Assembly: GCF_011074795.1 (NCBI RefSeq)
Contig: NZ_JAAMPF010000012.1
Location: forward strand, 1-64,000
Length of the DNA stretch: 64,000 nt
Source: Marinobacter salicampi
GTDB lineage: Bacteria; Pseudomonadota; Gammaproteobacteria; Pseudomonadales; Oleiphilaceae
Direction: 5' to 3'
Part shown: positions 35,861 to 45,536 of the stretch, piece after piece
Numbering within the stretch: the stretch's first letter is position 1
Layout: each line of letters begins with the position of its first letter
Made by a program: the position numbers and the translations under genes
The notes under the pieces: generated by a model
Databases searched by the model: none
Seen by the model: the letters and a program-made list of their open reading frames with translations, nothing else
Told to the model about the DNA's origin: nothing

Positions 35861-36736
35861 ATGGAAATTTTTGAACACTTCTTCGGTAGCCCTTGGCTAC
35901 TCTACTCTTCCGTTGCCATCTTATCCCTCTGCGTAGGCTCCTTCCTAAACGTAGTCATCCTCCGCCTCCCCAAAATGATGGAGCAGGACTGGCGGTGCCA
36001 ATGTGAAGAGTTTCTTGAGGTTCCTGAGGGCCAACGCAAAGAAGCCCAGCGGATTACCCTCTCAACCCCGAACTCGACCTGTCCGGGATGCGGCCATGAA
36101 ATCAAACCCTGGGAAAATATCCCGGTACTGAGCTACCTGATTCTGCGGGGCAAGTGCGCGTCCTGTAAGACGTCCATTTCCCCTCGCTACCCCATCATTG
36201 AAGCCGCTACGGCTGTTTTTTCGGTGGTGACATTGCTCGTGCTCGGTCCCAGCATTGAAACGCTCTGGGCGCTGGTGCTGGTTTGGGGGCTTATCGCCCT
36301 CACCATGATCGACTTTGACACCCAGCTGCTGCCGGACAGCATTACCCTGCCCCTGCTCTGGCTCGGGCTGATACTGAACTATTTTGGTATCCTGACGGAC
36401 TTCCAGAGCGCTTTCTGGGGTGCGGTGGCCGGATATCTTTCGCTCTGGTCTGTTTACTGGCTGTTCAAGCTGGTGACCGGCAAGGAAGGCATGGGCCATG
36501 GTGACTTCAAGCTCTTGGCTGCGCTCGGGGCCTGGCTGGGCTGGCAGCTGTTGCCTGCGGTGATTCTGCTGTCGTCAGTGGTGGGCGCGGTGGTCGGTAT
36601 CAGCCTGATCATCTTCAAACGTCATGGCCGTGAAGTGCCTATTCCGTTCGGCCCCTACCTGGCGGCGGCGGGTCTGCTGTGTCTCTGGTTCGGGCCGGAA
36701 ATTCAGGCCATCTGGTATGCATACTTGGGGGTATAA
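35861..36736 (+). CDS. pilD: Prepilin peptidase / N-methyltransferase
   Basis: 291 residues, polytopic membrane protein. The cytoplasmic N-terminal loop has the four-Cys zinc site (CPGCG and CASCK) of PilD. The two catalytic Asp residues lie in MIDFDTQLLPDS and GHGDFKLLAALGAW. Cleaves and methylates PilA and other type IV pilin-like proteins. Precedes coaE by six bases. Confidence 0.96.
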   Translation: MEIFEHFFGSPWLLYSSVAILSLCVGSFLNVVILRLPKMMEQDWRCQCEEFLEVPEGQRKEAQRITLSTPNSTCPGCGHEIKPWENIPVLSYLILRGKCASCKTSISPRYPIIEAATAVFSVVTLLVLGPSIETLWALVLVWGLIALTMIDFDTQLLPDSITLPLLWLGLILNYFGILTDFQSAFWGAVAGYLSLWSVYWLFKLVTGKEGMGHGDFKLLAALGAWLGWQLLPAVILLSSVVGAVVGISLIIFKRHGREVPIPFGPYLAAAGLLCLWFGPEIQAIWYAYLGV

Positions 36737-36742
36737 CGCTCG

Positions 36743-37366
36743 ATGAGTGACAGCAGGGAAGCTCAACCGGCAATAGTCGGCCTGACCGGGGGCATTGGCA
36801 GCGGCAAGTCGACCGTTGCCAGGCTTTTTGGCGAAGTGGGCGTGCATTGGGTGGACGCAGATGATGTGGCACGGGAGGTGGTTGCCCCGGGCATGCCTGC
36901 CCTGGCACAGATCGCCGGGCATTTCGGGGACGAGCTGATCAGCCCTGACGGCAGCCTCGACCGGGCGGCACTGCGCACCCTTGTGTTTAATGACCCGGCC
37001 CAGCGCCAGTGGCTGGAATCGCTGCTGCATCCGATCATCCGCGAAGAACTTGTGCGCCAGCTCCGACCAGAAGGCTATAGCCTTCCCTACGTTCTGCTGG
37101 TGTCTCCGCTTCTGCTTGAAACCGACCAGCACACCATGACACAGCGGGTAATCGTAATTGATGTTCCCGTTGAGGTTCAGATTGAACGTACAATGAGCCG
37201 TGACGAGAATCCCCGTGACCAGGTAGAACGAATAATCGCGTCGCAACTGCCCAGGGAAGAGCGGCTTGCCAGGGCCGATGAGGTGGTCCACAACGACCGT
37301 CCCAGGACCGAGGTCGCGGAAGAGGTTCAGGCCTTGCACCAGCGCCTGGTAGCGCTCTTTCGCTGA
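36743..37366 (+). CDS. coaE: Dephospho-CoA kinase
   Basis: 207 residues. P-loop GGIGSGKS at 16-23 and the family blocks DADDVAREVV and VSPLLLET. Catalyses the last step of coenzyme A synthesis, ATP-dependent phosphorylation of dephospho-CoA. Position after pilD is standard in gammaproteobacteria. yacG, often the next or next-but-one gene, is displaced to 42170 by five intervening genes. Confidence 0.96.
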   Translation: MSDSREAQPAIVGLTGGIGSGKSTVARLFGEVGVHWVDADDVAREVVAPGMPALAQIAGHFGDELISPDGSLDRAALRTLVFNDPAQRQWLESLLHPIIREELVRQLRPEGYSLPYVLLVSPLLLETDQHTMTQRVIVIDVPVEVQIERTMSRDENPRDQVERIIASQLPREERLARADEVVHNDRPRTEVAEEVQALHQRLVALFR

Positions 37367-37387
37367 GAAGCTGATGAAACTGATCAC

Positions 37388-37909
37388 ATGCCGACGGTAA
37401 GGCAAAATAAGGATAGCGCTGACGTGTCATGTATTTTCTGCCAGATTGTCGCCGGCGAGCTGCCCGCTTCAATTGCCCATGAAGATGAGCTATGCATCGC
37501 GTTCATGGATATACACCCCCTGGGCCGTGGACACGTGCTGGTGGTGCCCCGGGAGCACGGGGTCCAGTGCACAGAGGTTTCAGCTGAGCTGATGGCCCAC
37601 ATTTTCAGGGTTGCCCGCCGCATTCTGGTCGCCCAGCGCCAGCTTGGCTGGGGGCTGCCGGGCACCCACATTCTTCTGAACGACGGCGCAGCGGCCAACC
37701 AGACGGTGCCTCATATACACGTACATGTCATTCCAAGGGAAAAAGGCGATACCCTAAGGTCGGTTGCGCGACTGACCCTGCACGTCACCAGGATTTTTGG
37801 TCAGGCCGCGCCAAGGGTGGAGCTGGAACGCCAGGCCCGCTCGCTACGTGACTGTATGATGGCCATGATGGCCGATTCAGACTCCACCGCCGTGACTGAC
37901 CGGGACTGA
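37388..37909 (+). CDS. HIT-family nucleotide hydrolase/transferase
   Basis: 173 residues. CIFCQIVAGELPAS near the N-terminus and the histidine triad HIHVHVIP (H109, H111, H113). These enzymes cut nucleoside phosphoramidates or dinucleoside polyphosphates. The C-terminal 40 residues extend beyond the typical 110-140 residue HIT protein. Begins 21 bases after coaE and ends two bases before the next gene. Confidence 0.88.
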   Translation: MPTVRQNKDSADVSCIFCQIVAGELPASIAHEDELCIAFMDIHPLGRGHVLVVPREHGVQCTEVSAELMAHIFRVARRILVAQRQLGWGLPGTHILLNDGAAANQTVPHIHVHVIPREKGDTLRSVARLTLHVTRIFGQAAPRVELERQARSLRDCMMAMMADSDSTAVTDRD

Positions 37910-37910
37910 T

Positions 37911-38975
37911 GTGAACCAAAGCCATTTCACCACTTTCTGCCTCGCACTCTGGTTTTCCGCAGTGAGCACAACCGCTTGGGGGGACAGTGTGCTTGACGAG
38001 CCGGCAGCGGCGCCTCATGTATCGCCGGATGCGCTGCCCCCGGCGTTCTACAGTTTCGAGCCGGACGAGTTCTGGCTTGAGCCCCGGGACTCCTACTGGA
38101 TGAAGTTCTCGAACTGGGTGCTCGGGCAGCAGGAAGTGCAGGGCCAGCGAGTACAGTGGCTTGGGGAATGGGCCGACAGGACGTTGTCGGGAAGCCCCTA
38201 CTCCGCCCCCAACAACGAAAGTTACCTGCGCCTGGGATTCGCCACCGAGTCAGAGTACGGCAATCCCGCCCAGTTTGATCCTGAGGCACGGTTCAAACTG
38301 GATGTACCCACCGTCGAGGAAAAGCTGCGCCTTGTGGTAGAAAGTGAAAGTGAAGAACTTATCCCCCTCGGTGAGCGCCGCCGCGACCGCCAACTAACCC
38401 AGGACCAGCGCTCGGATACGGAAGCCACTGGCGCCTTGCGCTATTTCTCCCAGCTTGGCGATGCCATCAACCTGTCAAATGACGTCGGTGCCCGCCTGCG
38501 GTTTCCTCCCGATGCGTTCTGGCGGGCGCGGGCCCGGGGTCGTTGGCAGTTCGAGAACGATTGGGGCATGGTTATCGACCAGCGTATTTATTACTTTCAT
38601 GTGGATGGCTGGGGAGAACGCACCTGGGTAGGTTTCAGCAAGGACCTAGGCAAAGGCTGGGATCTTCTTATCGCATCCGAAGCGGCCTGGGTACACGAAG
38701 ACCGCACATTTGAGCTTTCCCACATCATTTCCTCCTATAAACGCATCAACAACCGGGCGGAGCTCAGCCCGCGCGTTGGCGTGATCGGTGAGAGCAAGCC
38801 CAACTGGCGCAGCACCAACTTCTTTGCCGACCTCACCTACCGCTACCGGCTCCATGACGACTGGGTCTTTGGCGAGATTATTCCGGCTATCGAGTTCCCC
38901 CGGGATTACAGTTTCAAGGACAGGGCTTCCGTTGTATTCCGGATAGAACTTTTCTTCTCCGGTGACATCAACTGA
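37911..38975 (+). CDS. Exported protein, probably outer-membrane-associated, function unknown
   Basis: 354 residues from a GTG start placed two bases after the HIT stop. Signal peptide about 1-24 (CLALWFSAVSTTAWG). The mature part has alternating polar and aromatic stretches (WRARARGRWQFENDWGMV, FFADLTYRYRLHDDWVFGE) and ends VFRIELFFSGDIN, suggesting a beta-barrel or barrel-like outer-membrane protein. I recognise no named family with certainty. Its stop overlaps the trmO start by one base (TGATG), so it is co-translated with a tRNA methyltransferase. Confidence 0.7.
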   Translation: MNQSHFTTFCLALWFSAVSTTAWGDSVLDEPAAAPHVSPDALPPAFYSFEPDEFWLEPRDSYWMKFSNWVLGQQEVQGQRVQWLGEWADRTLSGSPYSAPNNESYLRLGFATESEYGNPAQFDPEARFKLDVPTVEEKLRLVVESESEELIPLGERRRDRQLTQDQRSDTEATGALRYFSQLGDAINLSNDVGARLRFPPDAFWRARARGRWQFENDWGMVIDQRIYYFHVDGWGERTWVGFSKDLGKGWDLLIASEAAWVHEDRTFELSHIISSYKRINNRAELSPRVGVIGESKPNWRSTNFFADLTYRYRLHDDWVFGEIIPAIEFPRDYSFKDRASVVFRIELFFSGDIN

Positions 38976-39718
38976 TGAGCCGGCACCCCTCGCGGCCTGC
39001 CAGCGAAGCCCTGACGCTGACCCCCATCGCGCTGACCAGGTCCTGTTTCCGGGACAAGTTTGGCGTGCCCCGGCAGCCCGGGCTTACCCGCCACGCCTGG
39101 GCAGACCTGATCATCGAGCCTCCATTCGACCGGGAGGACGCCTTTCGGGGTCTTGAGTCCTGTAGCCATATCTGGCTCACCTTCCAGTTTCATGAAGCGA
39201 TTCGTGCTGAGTGGCGGCCGGTGGTGCGGCCACCCAGGCTGGGCGGCAACCGGAAGATCGGGGTCTTTGCCAGCCGTTCGCCGTTCCGGCCGAACAGCCT
39301 GGGGCTGTCGGTGGTCCGCAATGAGGGGCTGACCCGCCGGGAGGGAAAGCTCATGTTACGAATAAGGGACCACGACCTGATCGACGGTACGCCCATCCTC
39401 GACATCAAACCCTACCTGCCCTTTGCCGATTCGCTCCCCGGCGCGTCCATAGGCTGGGCCGGGGCCCCGCCGGTGGAAAAGCTGCCGGTGACCTTCCTGC
39501 CTGAGGCAGAAGCCCAGTTGGCCGCGCTGGATCCGGTGCTCTACCCCGATTTCCGTCAACTGATTGAGGATGTGGTGAGCTATGACCCACGCCCCTCCTT
39601 CCGTCGCGGTACCGAGGAGTCGCGGATTTACGGCGCTCATCTTTATGATAAAAACGTGAGGTTCCGTTTCGGCGAGCAAGGTGGTGGGGCAGGTGTAGAG
39701 ATTTTGACGGTCTGTTAG
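38975..39718 (+). CDS. trmO: tRNA-Thr N6-threonylcarbamoyladenosine methyltransferase (TrmO/TsaA, UPF0066)
   Basis: 247 residues. Family blocks SCFRDKFGVPRQPGL, ESCSHIWLTFQFH, GVFASRSPFRPNSLGLS and DGTPILDIKPYLP identify the TrmO beta-barrel SAM methyltransferase, which methylates t6A37 of tRNA-Thr(GGU). The C-terminal domain with DPVLYPDFRQLIEDVVSYDPRP is also typical. Translationally coupled to the preceding exported protein. Confidence 0.92.
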   Translation: MSRHPSRPASEALTLTPIALTRSCFRDKFGVPRQPGLTRHAWADLIIEPPFDREDAFRGLESCSHIWLTFQFHEAIRAEWRPVVRPPRLGGNRKIGVFASRSPFRPNSLGLSVVRNEGLTRREGKLMLRIRDHDLIDGTPILDIKPYLPFADSLPGASIGWAGAPPVEKLPVTFLPEAEAQLAALDPVLYPDFRQLIEDVVSYDPRPSFRRGTEESRIYGAHLYDKNVRFRFGEQGGGAGVEILTVC

Positions 39719-39752
39719 ACTCCCGGAAATTGAATCTGTGTTCACCGACATG

Positions 39753-39809
39753 AGTTACCGGTCTCGATACTGATTACCGGACTCGACACTAGTTACCGGA
39801 CATGACACT
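39753..39809. repeat. Three tandem 19-bp direct repeats upstream of the hybrid histidine kinase
   Basis: Units 39753-39771, 39772-39790 and 39791-39809 share the pattern (a/g)(g/a)TTACCGG(t/a)c(t/a)(c/t)GA(t/c)ACT. A worse fourth copy is hinted at 39739-39752 (TTCACCGACATG). They fill the gap between trmO and the kinase start at 39828. The two-turn periodicity suits a regulator binding as direct repeats, or they could be a decaying short tandem repeat. Confidence 0.75.
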
Positions 39810-39827
39810 ACAGGGAAGACGTGGGCA

Positions 39828-42173
39828 GTGACCTTTCCATCTGCAGTCAGAAAGCTCGGCGTTCGGCCACTCGCGGCGCGGTTACTCCTGTATGTGCTTC
39901 TGTTCAGCCTGGTGCTGTCTCTGGTTGCAACCGGGGTACAGATGTATGGCGAATTCGAACGCCATAGGGAGAACCTGGTCATAACCCAGACCAAAACTGC
40001 CGAGATGATCACAGGCAGCATGAGTAACCACCTGTGGCTGATGAACTACAGCGTGGTAGCCAATACCCTCGAGGACATTCTGGTCCTGCCCTCCATCCAG
40101 CATGCCACCATCAACACCAGTACCGGCGAAGAGTTTGAGGCAGGCACCTACCCGGAAGGCCGTACCATCACCCAGTCTTTTGACCTTCGTTTTGGCGGCA
40201 ACCGCGCGGCCGGCCCGGAAGACTTGGGCACGCTGACGCTGACCTCGTCTGTAGAACAGGCTTATGCAAGCGTGGTTGACCGGGCCCTGCTGACGCTGCT
40301 GTTCCAGTCGCTGATCGTCATGCTGGGCACCCTGGGGCTGCTGCTGATCGTACGGATCACCCTTTCCCGCCACCTTGAAGCCATTGCTGATTACGCCGCA
40401 CGCCTGAACCTTGATGCCCTGATCGAGCCTCTGCGTCTGCGCCGCAGAAAGCCCCGTACCCCCGATGAGCTCAGCGAACTGGAGCAGTCCCTGAACACCA
40501 TGCGCCTGCAGTTGTTGGAGGAAGCCCGCAGCCTGCGCCAGTCTAGCCTCCAGTCCCAGGGCGAGCGGGACGAGGCAATTCGTGCCAATGACGCCAAGAA
40601 CCTCTTTCTGGCCAACATCAGTCATGAGCTGCGCACGCCCCTCCAGTCCGTGCTGGGCTACGCCAGCCTGCTGGCGGATACCCGTCTTGACCAGGAGCAG
40701 AGCGAATATGTTCAGACCCTGCAGCAGGCCGCTGAAAACCTGTCGGCCATCATTAATGACCTGCTCGACATTTCCAGTATCGAAGCCGGCAAGCTGGTAC
40801 TGGACAGCATTCCCTTCGACCCACGGGCGACTCTTGACGACCTGGTGACCATGCTTGGCAACCGCGCCCGTGAAAAGGGCCTGGCCCTGGAATTACGGGT
40901 AGACGAGGCCCTGCCCCCGGCACTGAGGGGCGATCCGGTACGTTTGCGCCAGATACTGCTCAATCTGGTCTCCAACGCGATCAAGTTCACCGACGCCGGT
41001 CATGTTCTGGTAAGTATCGAGGTACTGAGGCGGGAGGGAAACTCAGCCCAGCTGCGGATTTCCGTGGAAGATACCGGCATCGGCATCAGCGCCGAAGAGC
41101 TGCCACTGGTCTACGAGCCCTACGTTCAGTTCGGTCAGCGTTTTCAGCGCCAGCTGTCCGGTGCCGGGCTTGGCCTGGCGATCTGCAGGCAACTGGCCGA
41201 CCTGATGGACGCCCGTCTTAACGTGGAAAGCACCCCCGGCGAAGGCACCACCTTCTGGCTGGAGGTCGATCTGGCCATCGCATCAGAGGGCCCCGCCCGG
41301 CTCCGGCATGACACCCGCATGATCCAGGGGCGGCGCATTCTCGTGGTAGATTCCTATGAGCTGTCCCGCAAGATCACCCTGGAGATGCTCAGCCGTTTCG
41401 ACGTCGAGATTGAAGCGGTAAAATCCGCCGCCGAAGCGCTGACCATGATGCGACAGGCGACCGACAACGGCCAGCTCTACGATGCGGTCATTCTGGACGG
41501 CTTCGTGCCTGATATGGACTCAGACCTGCTGTGTCAGCAGATTCGGGAAAATACGTCCTGGCAGGAAACCCGGGTTCTTATTCTGTCATCGAACCCCCAG
41601 CGTGGCGACGCCGATTATTTCCGAAAGTCCGGTGCTGATGCCTTTCTCAGCAAGTCCCTGCGCGAGTCCTGCCTGACGCCGATTCTCCACCAGCTGTTTG
41701 CCAACGCACACCGCAAGGAGCGGGTGTTCCTGACGCGCTTCTCGCTGCAGCCCAACATTGATCAGCGTGCCGCCAGGCTGCCGTGTGGGCGCATGCGGGT
41801 ATTGCTGGTGGAGGACAACCCGGTCAACCGGACCCTGACCCGTCGTTTGCTGGAAAAGCTGGGCTGCGATGTAATGACGGCAAACGACGGTGAAGCGGCT
41901 TCAAGCCTGTGGCAATGGCATACTTTTGATATGATTCTGATGGATTGCCAGATGCCCCGTGTGGACGGTTTCGAAGCGACCCGACGCCTACGGGCCTGGG
42001 AAATCGAGGAGGGACGCCCGCCTGTGCCCGTGGTTGCATTGACTGCGAGCGCCATGGAAAAGGACGAGGAAAAGAGCCGCAAGGCCGGCATGAACGCCTT
42101 TGTCGCAAAGCCCGTTAACCTGGAGATGTTACGGGCTGTTCTGGAACAGTTTTGTGAGAAATCGACTCTATGA
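39828..42173 (+). CDS. Hybrid sensor histidine kinase with two receiver domains
   Basis: 781 residues from a GTG. A membrane segment at about 18-40, a periplasmic sensor domain (about 41-150), a second segment (about 155-180), then HisKA with the phospho-acceptor His in [11 protein letters not shown] (about 265), HATPase_c ([27 protein letters not shown]), a first receiver (about 502-620) and a second (about 655-775). The second is complete ([18 protein letters not shown]). The first has Asp-Ser where the acidic pair should be (VVDSYE) and LDGFVPDMD, so it is probably degenerate. No HPt domain, so a separate HPt protein is expected. Domain order resembles BarA-type kinases; the signal is unknown. 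Confidence 0.9.
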   Translation: MTFPSAVRKLGVRPLAARLLLYVLLFSLVLSLVATGVQMYGEFERHRENLVITQTKTAEMITGSMSNHLWLMNYSVVANTLEDILVLPSIQHATINTSTGEEFEAGTYPEGRTITQSFDLRFGGNRAAGPEDLGTLTLTSSVEQAYASVVDRALLTLLFQSLIVMLGTLGLLLIVRITLSRHLEAIADYAARLNLDALIEPLRLRRRKPRTPDELSELEQSLNTMRLQLLEEARSLRQSSLQSQGERDEAIRANDAKNLFLANISHELRTPLQSVLGYASLLADTRLDQEQSEYVQTLQQAAENLSAIINDLLDISSIEAGKLVLDSIPFDPRATLDDLVTMLGNRAREKGLALELRVDEALPPALRGDPVRLRQILLNLVSNAIKFTDAGHVLVSIEVLRREGNSAQLRISVEDTGIGISAEELPLVYEPYVQFGQRFQRQLSGAGLGLAICRQLADLMDARLNVESTPGEGTTFWLEVDLAIASEGPARLRHDTRMIQGRRILVVDSYELSRKITLEMLSRFDVEIEAVKSAAEALTMMRQATDNGQLYDAVILDGFVPDMDSDLLCQQIRENTSWQETRVLILSSNPQRGDADYFRKSGADAFLSKSLRESCLTPILHQLFANAHRKERVFLTRFSLQPNIDQRAARLPCGRMRVLLVEDNPVNRTLTRRLLEKLGCDVMTANDGEAASSLWQWHTFDMILMDCQMPRVDGFEATRRLRAWEIEEGRPPVPVVALTASAMEKDEEKSRKAGMNAFVAKPVNLEMLRAVLEQFCEKSTL

Positions 42174-42358
42174 TAGTGAACTGCCCGACCTGTAAAAAGC
42201 CCATCGAATGGGGCGAACAGTATCCGGACCGTCCGTTCTGTAGCGAACGCTGCAAACTGATCGACCTGGGCGCCTGGGCCAACGAGGAGTACCGGGTACC
42301 GGCTGAAAATGTTGACCCGGACGACCTGGACCAGACGCCAGACGAGCCCCGCCATTAA
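42170..42358 (+). CDS. yacG: DNA gyrase inhibitor YacG (zinc protein)
   Basis: 62 residues with CPTC and CSERC, the four-Cys zinc site, followed by [16 protein letters not shown], the YacG signature. It binds GyrB and inhibits gyrase in E. coli. The ATG overlaps the stop of the kinase gene (ATGA). Usually near coaE and zapD; here the kinase and other genes lie between, and no zapD is present in the window. Confidence 0.93.
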   Translation: MIVNCPTCKKPIEWGEQYPDRPFCSERCKLIDLGAWANEEYRVPAENVDPDDLDQTPDEPRH

Positions 42359-42492
42359 GGCTCAGAGTAGCCCCCGGGCAACTGCAGAGCTTGTGATTTA
42401 AACCCGTTGTAAGTTGAGCCTGCGACAGCCGATGGTTACGATGGGCGGCAGGATTTCCAACCGATACATTTCAAGAAAAAAGGATTCAGTCC

Positions 42493-43050
42493 ATGAAGTA
42501 CTCCGGTATTCCTTTGCTTCTGCTGTCACTGGCCGCAGCACCGGCATTTGCGGCCGATGCAGACATCAGCCTGACCAACGATTCGGCCAAGGGCCAGATC
42601 AATTTCTACGATAACCGTTCAGAGATCCAATTGGGCACCGGCTATACCTACCACGAAGGTAGCCGTCACCTGTTCAACGTCGACTTTCACGCTCAGGGCC
42701 AGACCGCTTTGGGCAATCTGCCAGCCACCGCCGGTATCGGCATGCGCGGCCTGGCCTGGGATGACGACCGTCTTGATGGCGGCGCAGTTGGCCTTGGTGG
42801 TTTTGGTACCGTGAATATTCCCGACGTTCCGGGCCTGTCCCTGCATGGGTCGCTGCATTACGCGCCCAGTATCCTGTCATTCGGCGATTCGGACGACATG
42901 ACCAGCCTGGAACTCCGGGTGAGCTACCGTGTTATCCGCAATGCCGAGATATTCGGTGGTTACCGCTACCTGAACACAGACATTGATGGCACCAATCACG
43001 ACATCAACCTTGATGAGGGTGTGCTTGCCGGTCTGAAGATCTACTTCTAA
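42493..43050 (+). CDS. YfaZ-family outer-membrane protein
   Basis: 185 residues. Signal peptide 1-20 (cleaved at AFA-ADA), then a small beta-barrel pattern with alternating residues (EIQLGTGYTYHEG, MTSLELRVSYRVI) and a terminal Phe (KIYF). Resembles YfaZ (PF07437). AAAGGAT lies about ten bases upstream. A hairpin (43069-43079 with 43088-43098, one G-T pair) follows 18 bases after the stop, without a T-run. Confidence 0.82.
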   Translation: MKYSGIPLLLLSLAAAPAFAADADISLTNDSAKGQINFYDNRSEIQLGTGYTYHEGSRHLFNVDFHAQGQTALGNLPATAGIGMRGLAWDDDRLDGGAVGLGGFGTVNIPDVPGLSLHGSLHYAPSILSFGDSDDMTSLELRVSYRVIRNAEIFGGYRYLNTDIDGTNHDINLDEGVLAGLKIYF

Positions 43051-43068
43051 GGCCGCAGTGTCAGGCCA

Positions 43069-43098
43069 GAGCTCATGCCGGGAAGATGGCATGGGCTC
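43069..43098 (+). terminator. Hairpin after the YfaZ-like gene
   Basis: An 11-bp stem (GAGCTCATGCC with GGCATGGGCTC, one wobble) with an 8-base loop. There is no T-run, so strength as a terminator is uncertain. The following 130 bases up to the lipoprotein gene show nothing else. Confidence 0.45.
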
Positions 43099-43229
43099 GG
43101 CTCTGTGTTGACCGACTTCCTGCCGCCGTTTCTGCTTCGACTACTTGCAATTTTGTGGCTGAGGGCACTCTTTGTTCTCCCCTGCCTTGGTAAACTCTCC
43201 GTCCATACCTTGCTACCGGACGCTTACGG

Positions 43230-45464
43230 ATGCCTGCCTACTCTCGAGCGACAGCTCTGGTGACAACCGCTAAATTCGCTGCAAAAGTCCTAAAAGGCCC
43301 CAAAAGAGCCTCAGCACCGGCTCTGCTGACCCTTTTTCTTCTGGTCGGCTGTGGCGGCGGTGACGATTCCATCGACCTGGCGAAGAACAAGCCGAACAGT
43401 TTCCCGCCAGCCAAGAACGCCCTGGATGACTTCTCCGACAACAGCACCGGGGATTCCAGCAATTCCGTCGGTCTCAACAAAAACCAGGTGCGTGTCACCG
43501 TCGAGGTGCCGGTAAGTGCGGCCCCGGATGGCGAAGAGACCCGCCGGAACCTGCGGATTGTTCCTGCTGACCGGATAACGGTTTATCGCACGGACAACAG
43601 TCTGCAGCGTTTGAACAGCGTTAACGCCTTCCAGATCTCCGAGGAAAACGGCAGGACCGTCATCGAGTTCGAGGGGGATCGCCCTCCGATTGGCCCCGAC
43701 GTTATCATCGAGGCTGCCTATGGCAACACGGTACAGCGGGCGTTTGCCAGTGATTCGGACCGTGACATCAAGATCAACCCGTTTTCCGAGTACCTTGTGC
43801 GCAAGGCCCTGGGCGGCTACAGCTCCGGCCAGTTCGAGCAGGTGATGGCGTGCGTCAACAGTGACGATAACGAGAACCTCTGCCTGAACAAGTATGTCTG
43901 GTCCACCCTGTCAGACCAGGTGCAGGATTTTGAGATCGATATCCCCTCCGGTGCTGACCTCGGCGGTGCCCTGCAACTGTTGGAAGCCCGGGCTGATTTT
44001 CGGCGTTACGTAAGCAATATGGCAGGCTATGCCCTGCTGGACAGTGCCTCTTCCGGCAAGATTTCAGCCCAGTCTGCCGACTACAATTCGGTGTTTTTCG
44101 GCGTTGAACTAGGCCAAAGCTTTCTGGTTTCCTCCGATTATGAACCCGGGCAGTGGGGCACCCGTAGTGCCCGGGAAGAAGTTCTGCAGGACGACCGGGG
44201 CATTGCCTATCTTTATCCCGGGCTGACCCTGACCTCTTTTGATGTCTTCAATATCCGGGTCACCTCTCTTGCCAATGATATTCCTTACGCACGGGCGACT
44301 GTCGCCCAGACCCGTGACAACCAGTTCTTTGAGCGCCAATCTGATTACTGGGAGCTCAACAACCAGTCCACCTCCCCTGGTGCCGCCACTCTGAAGGACA
44401 GGACTCGTCTGCTCGCAGGCCGCTCCCTGTTCCAGAGCGTCACCGGCAGGAACAGTACCAGGATCATCGGCTGGACCCGCAATCCCTATTACCTGGACGC
44501 CTATGTGGGCGGCAACCCTGACGAACCGGACCGGGTCCTGAATGGCTACTTCAGCGCTGGCAAGGCCATAGAACTGGCATCTGAAGGCCGGGCACTGAAA
44601 CGGATCAGGACCCTGGAGAACCACTACTTGTCTGCCCTTGACATCAACCTGGCTCGGCCCGATGGTGAGTTCGACCTGGCTCAGCTGGACGGTCAGGCCT
44701 ATAACGTGGTGACTTTCGCCACCCGCCTGGGTGCTGCCAACCAGCCGGTTCGGGTGGAAACCGGGGTTGGCAGTTGGACAGTGGCAGGTCAGGCCGTAAC
44801 CCAGGCCCTAGGAGACACCCTGAGCCTTCAGCGTGACAATACCGGCGCCGTATCCACAGGCCTGCTCGACCGCAGCGACTCGCTTCTGGTAAGCCACCGC
44901 ACTGCGACCCTCAGCACCGGCCGAAAAAATATCGGCCGCCTGAACCTGGATACCGATTCCGAGGCGGAGCCTGGTGCCCGGCCGGATGTTGGGGTGGGCG
45001 CGAGCAATCCCGATGGCACATCCCTGGCGTTCAATCTCGATAACAACAGCAACGGTGACGGCATCCTCCTGGCAGCCGCCCAGCATGAGAACACGCCCCG
45101 GTCCGGAAGCTACCGGGTTCAGGGGCTCACTATGGGCATGGATACGGACACCAACCGCCTGGCCCATTTCATGGACGCCACACTGACCCTCGACGGTGAC
45201 ACCGCCATTCTCGAAACCTCTGGGGTGGAGGTGACCCATACTGTGTCCCAGGAGCGGGTAAGCAGTCCTGCCGCCCTGAATCCGCAGACGCTCAACCTCA
45301 CCTATACTGACCTGAGTGGTGGTCGTGTTCTGTTGAGCGACGGGAACGGCCTGGTTCTGGAGGGGTTTGCCTCGGCGGACCAGGGAGAGATGATGCTCAG
45401 GGTCAACGATACCAGTGGTTCGGAGCCCGCTCTGGGCATTCTTCTGGCGACCGCTCTGCCATGA
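43230..45464 (+). CDS. Large lipoprotein of unknown function
   Basis: 744 residues. A basic N-region, a hydrophobic stretch and a lipobox LLVGC with Cys at about residue 41, followed by GGGDDS, so it is likely a lipid-anchored protein; the Asp residues at +5 and +6 do not predict inner-membrane retention. A GTG ten codons in (43260) is an alternative start giving a shorter signal peptide. The mature part has a Gly/Asn/Ser-rich linker, then a domain of Asp/Thr/Ser-rich sequence with periodic beta-like segments. I recognise no family or catalytic motif. Acidic composition fits a secreted protein of a marine bacterium. Confidence 0.75.
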   Translation: MPAYSRATALVTTAKFAAKVLKGPKRASAPALLTLFLLVGCGGGDDSIDLAKNKPNSFPPAKNALDDFSDNSTGDSSNSVGLNKNQVRVTVEVPVSAAPDGEETRRNLRIVPADRITVYRTDNSLQRLNSVNAFQISEENGRTVIEFEGDRPPIGPDVIIEAAYGNTVQRAFASDSDRDIKINPFSEYLVRKALGGYSSGQFEQVMACVNSDDNENLCLNKYVWSTLSDQVQDFEIDIPSGADLGGALQLLEARADFRRYVSNMAGYALLDSASSGKISAQSADYNSVFFGVELGQSFLVSSDYEPGQWGTRSAREEVLQDDRGIAYLYPGLTLTSFDVFNIRVTSLANDIPYARATVAQTRDNQFFERQSDYWELNNQSTSPGAATLKDRTRLLAGRSLFQSVTGRNSTRIIGWTRNPYYLDAYVGGNPDEPDRVLNGYFSAGKAIELASEGRALKRIRTLENHYLSALDINLARPDGEFDLAQLDGQAYNVVTFATRLGAANQPVRVETGVGSWTVAGQAVTQALGDTLSLQRDNTGAVSTGLLDRSDSLLVSHRTATLSTGRKNIGRLNLDTDSEAEPGARPDVGVGASNPDGTSLAFNLDNNSNGDGILLAAAQHENTPRSGSYRVQGLTMGMDTDTNRLAHFMDATLTLDGDTAILETSGVEVTHTVSQERVSSPAALNPQTLNLTYTDLSGGRVLLSDGNGLVLEGFASADQGEMMLRVNDTSGSEPALGILLATALP

Positions 45465-45496
45465 TGGGTTCAAAACCCCGGACCGGCCCGCTAACT

Positions 45497-45504
45497 GGTA
45501 TAAT
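45497..45504 (+). promoter_or_regulatory. Extended -10 promoter ahead of the Bax-like gene
   Basis: TGGTATAAT at 45496-45504 is a perfect TATAAT with the TG of an extended -10. No good -35 box is seen at 17 bases. The predicted transcript begins about 25 bases ahead of the ATG at 45537. Confidence 0.55.
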
Positions 45505-45536
45505 AAGGCTCGCTAGTACCGATCTTGAGGAGCTTT

